Part shown: positions 63,064 to 64,000 of the stretch, piece by piece
Layout of the letters: the number at the start of each line of letters is the position of its first letter
Numbering within the stretch: the stretch's first letter is position 1
Assembly: GCF_009826935.1 (NCBI RefSeq)
Contig: NZ_WUMN01000001.1
Span: 1,178,001 to 1,242,000, forward strand
Length of the DNA stretch: 64,000 nt
DNA from: Flavobacterium sp. Sd200
GTDB lineage: Bacteria; Bacteroidota; Bacteroidia; Flavobacteriales; Flavobacteriaceae
Direction: 5' to 3'
Notes under the pieces: model-generated
What the model saw: the letters and a program-made list of their open reading frames with translations, nothing else
The model's database searches: none
What the model was told of the DNA's origin: nothing
Translations under genes and position numbers: made by a program

Positions 63064-64000
63064 ATGAGAAAAAAGAAATACTCAGTAGTATTAGCATTGG
63101 CAATCGCCTTTTTAACAGCAACAGGATGCAGTGATGACAGCAACAGCAGCGGTGCATCTACAAAAGGAAATTATTTTGTTGCAGCCACACAGGGAGATTT
63201 TACATACATGCTCTCTGTAGAAGACCTGGAATCAGGTACAGCTTCTATTGTGGGTAATGCCGGTGCTATAGAAGAACCTTACGCCTTTACTGCATTTGTA
63301 AGCAACGGTACACGCTCTGTAACAGCTATGCAGTACCGCCAGGGCGACCCGTCTATAGGAATGTCTTATAATATAAATGCCGATGGCGTTTTAAGTAAAA
63401 CGGGGAACGAATTTCAGTTAGAAAAAGGTTATGGCACATGGGGCTCTTTTGGAAATTATATTGTAGCTGCACGTAGCGGGCAAACCCTGCAGGACAATTC
63501 TACAGGAGTAATTGCATATTTAATAGATCAGGAAAACGGCAACGCTGTAACTACAAAATACCTGCACACAGAAGGGCTTAACGGAGGTATAACTTATGAC
63601 GGTGTACAGGAAAATGCAACAATCTCTGGCATTGTAGACAGGGGTAACGGAACATTTCTTACCGCAGGTGTTTTCTCTCATGGTGTAACATCGGGCACAG
63701 GAGGCAGTACTACTGCAACTGTAGGTAATCCTGATGAATGCTGGGTTTTTGAATTAGACCGTGATTTTAATGTAGTGCGTTCTTTCCAGGACGATCGTAT
63801 CAGCTACTCTGCCGGACGTTACCGCTCTGCTTACTATTCGCAAATTGACAGGGACGCTTCCGATAATGTATATGTTTTCTCTGGTGCTTATGATAACACT
63901 TCAACAAAAAATGCAGGTGTTATTCGCATACCTGCAGGTGGCACAGATTTCGATTCATACTATTGGGATCTTGAAACTGCATCAGGCGGATACCGTTTTC
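63064..64000 (+). CDS. DUF4374-like lipoprotein, 3' truncated by the window
   Basis: The frame opens at ATG 63064 (25 nt after the receptor) and is still open at base 64000, so the gene is cut. The visible 312 residues have a lipoprotein-type start (MRKKKYSVVLALAIAFLTAT followed by GCSDDS, a slightly atypical lipobox). The body is beta-rich with GNYFVAATQGDFTYMLSVEDLESGTASI, YGTWGSFGNYIVAARSG and VYVFSGAYDN, as in the DUF4374 family, whose members commonly follow TonB receptors of metallophore loci. The role is thought to be periplasmic or surface binding, but it is not established. Confidence 0.85.
   Translation, partial: MRKKKYSVVLALAIAFLTATGCSDDSNSSGASTKGNYFVAATQGDFTYMLSVEDLESGTASIVGNAGAIEEPYAFTAFVSNGTRSVTAMQYRQGDPSIGMSYNINADGVLSKTGNEFQLEKGYGTWGSFGNYIVAARSGQTLQDNSTGVIAYLIDQENGNAVTTKYLHTEGLNGGITYDGVQENATISGIVDRGNGTFLTAGVFSHGVTSGTGGSTTATVGNPDECWVFELDRDFNVVRSFQDDRISYSAGRYRSAYYSQIDRDASDNVYVFSGAYDNTSTKNAGVIRIPAGGTDFDSYYWDLETASGGYRF

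Overview
The window looks like a chromosomal segment from a member of the Flavobacteriaceae (Bacteroidota), most likely Flavobacterium or a near relative. The signs are low GC, many -7 boxes of the Bacteroidota form TAnnTTTG, few Shine-Dalgarno sequences, type IX secretion (T9SS) sorting domains on two secreted proteins, a GEVED-domain surface protein, SusC/TonB-type receptor architecture and the forms of PurM, RibD and MutS2 seen in this group. No tRNA, rRNA, CRISPR array, prophage or insertion sequence was seen. Genus assignment is inference.

Layout. 1-15.5 kb holds housekeeping genes (RluA-family pseudouridine synthase, lpdA, ligA, rlmH, an aminotransferase, ribD, a HAD phosphatase, a YigZ protein). 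They are interrupted by a small-gene island at 7.1-9.0 kb with two tandem paralogous unknown proteins, a stand-alone receiver protein, an acidic low-complexity protein and a 64-residue protein. 15-31 kb holds a YbgC-type thioesterase, dnaA with a low-molecular-weight phosphatase, an RsmI-like methyltransferase, a SulP permease, purM, ung, a MutS2 protein without an Smr domain, a DCC protein, a GH114-like lipoprotein, a large M14 peptidase and pheT. 31-34 kb holds three tandem exported ankyrin-repeat proteins behind a candidate ECF-type promoter, then purC.

33.9-40.2 kb is a sulfite-reduction and siroheme locus on the minus strand: cobA, cysJ, cysI, and a fusion of a precorrin-2 dehydrogenase-like domain to a TauE/SafE transporter. 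CobA and the dehydrogenase part would make siroheme for CysI, CysJ would supply electrons, and the transporter could move sulfite or a related anion. Its roughly 350-nt leader contains two short ORFs, one with adjacent Cys codons (MLCCYIHLVNNLI) and one MRHEYHY, each followed closely by a terminator-like hairpin. This looks like tandem transcription attenuation and is the most interesting regulatory signal in the window.

40-57 kb holds a T9SS cargo protein, a LytS-type sensor kinase with no adjacent regulator, pepD, a thioredoxin-like ferredoxin, a SIMPL protein, a rhomboid protease, a lipid A-type acyltransferase, a class V aminotransferase, a phosphate-selective porin, prmA with clpS, and a 1534-residue GEVED/FN3 T9SS cargo. 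57.6-64 kb holds a TPR-HTH regulator, an AraC-family regulator, and a divergent TonB-dependent receptor followed by a DUF4374-like lipoprotein cut by the window end. The last three genes look like a metallophore-uptake locus.

Several start codons were set downstream of the longest open frame because the upstream TTG lies inside a -7 promoter box or because the signal peptide or family N-terminus begins later. These choices are stated per gene.
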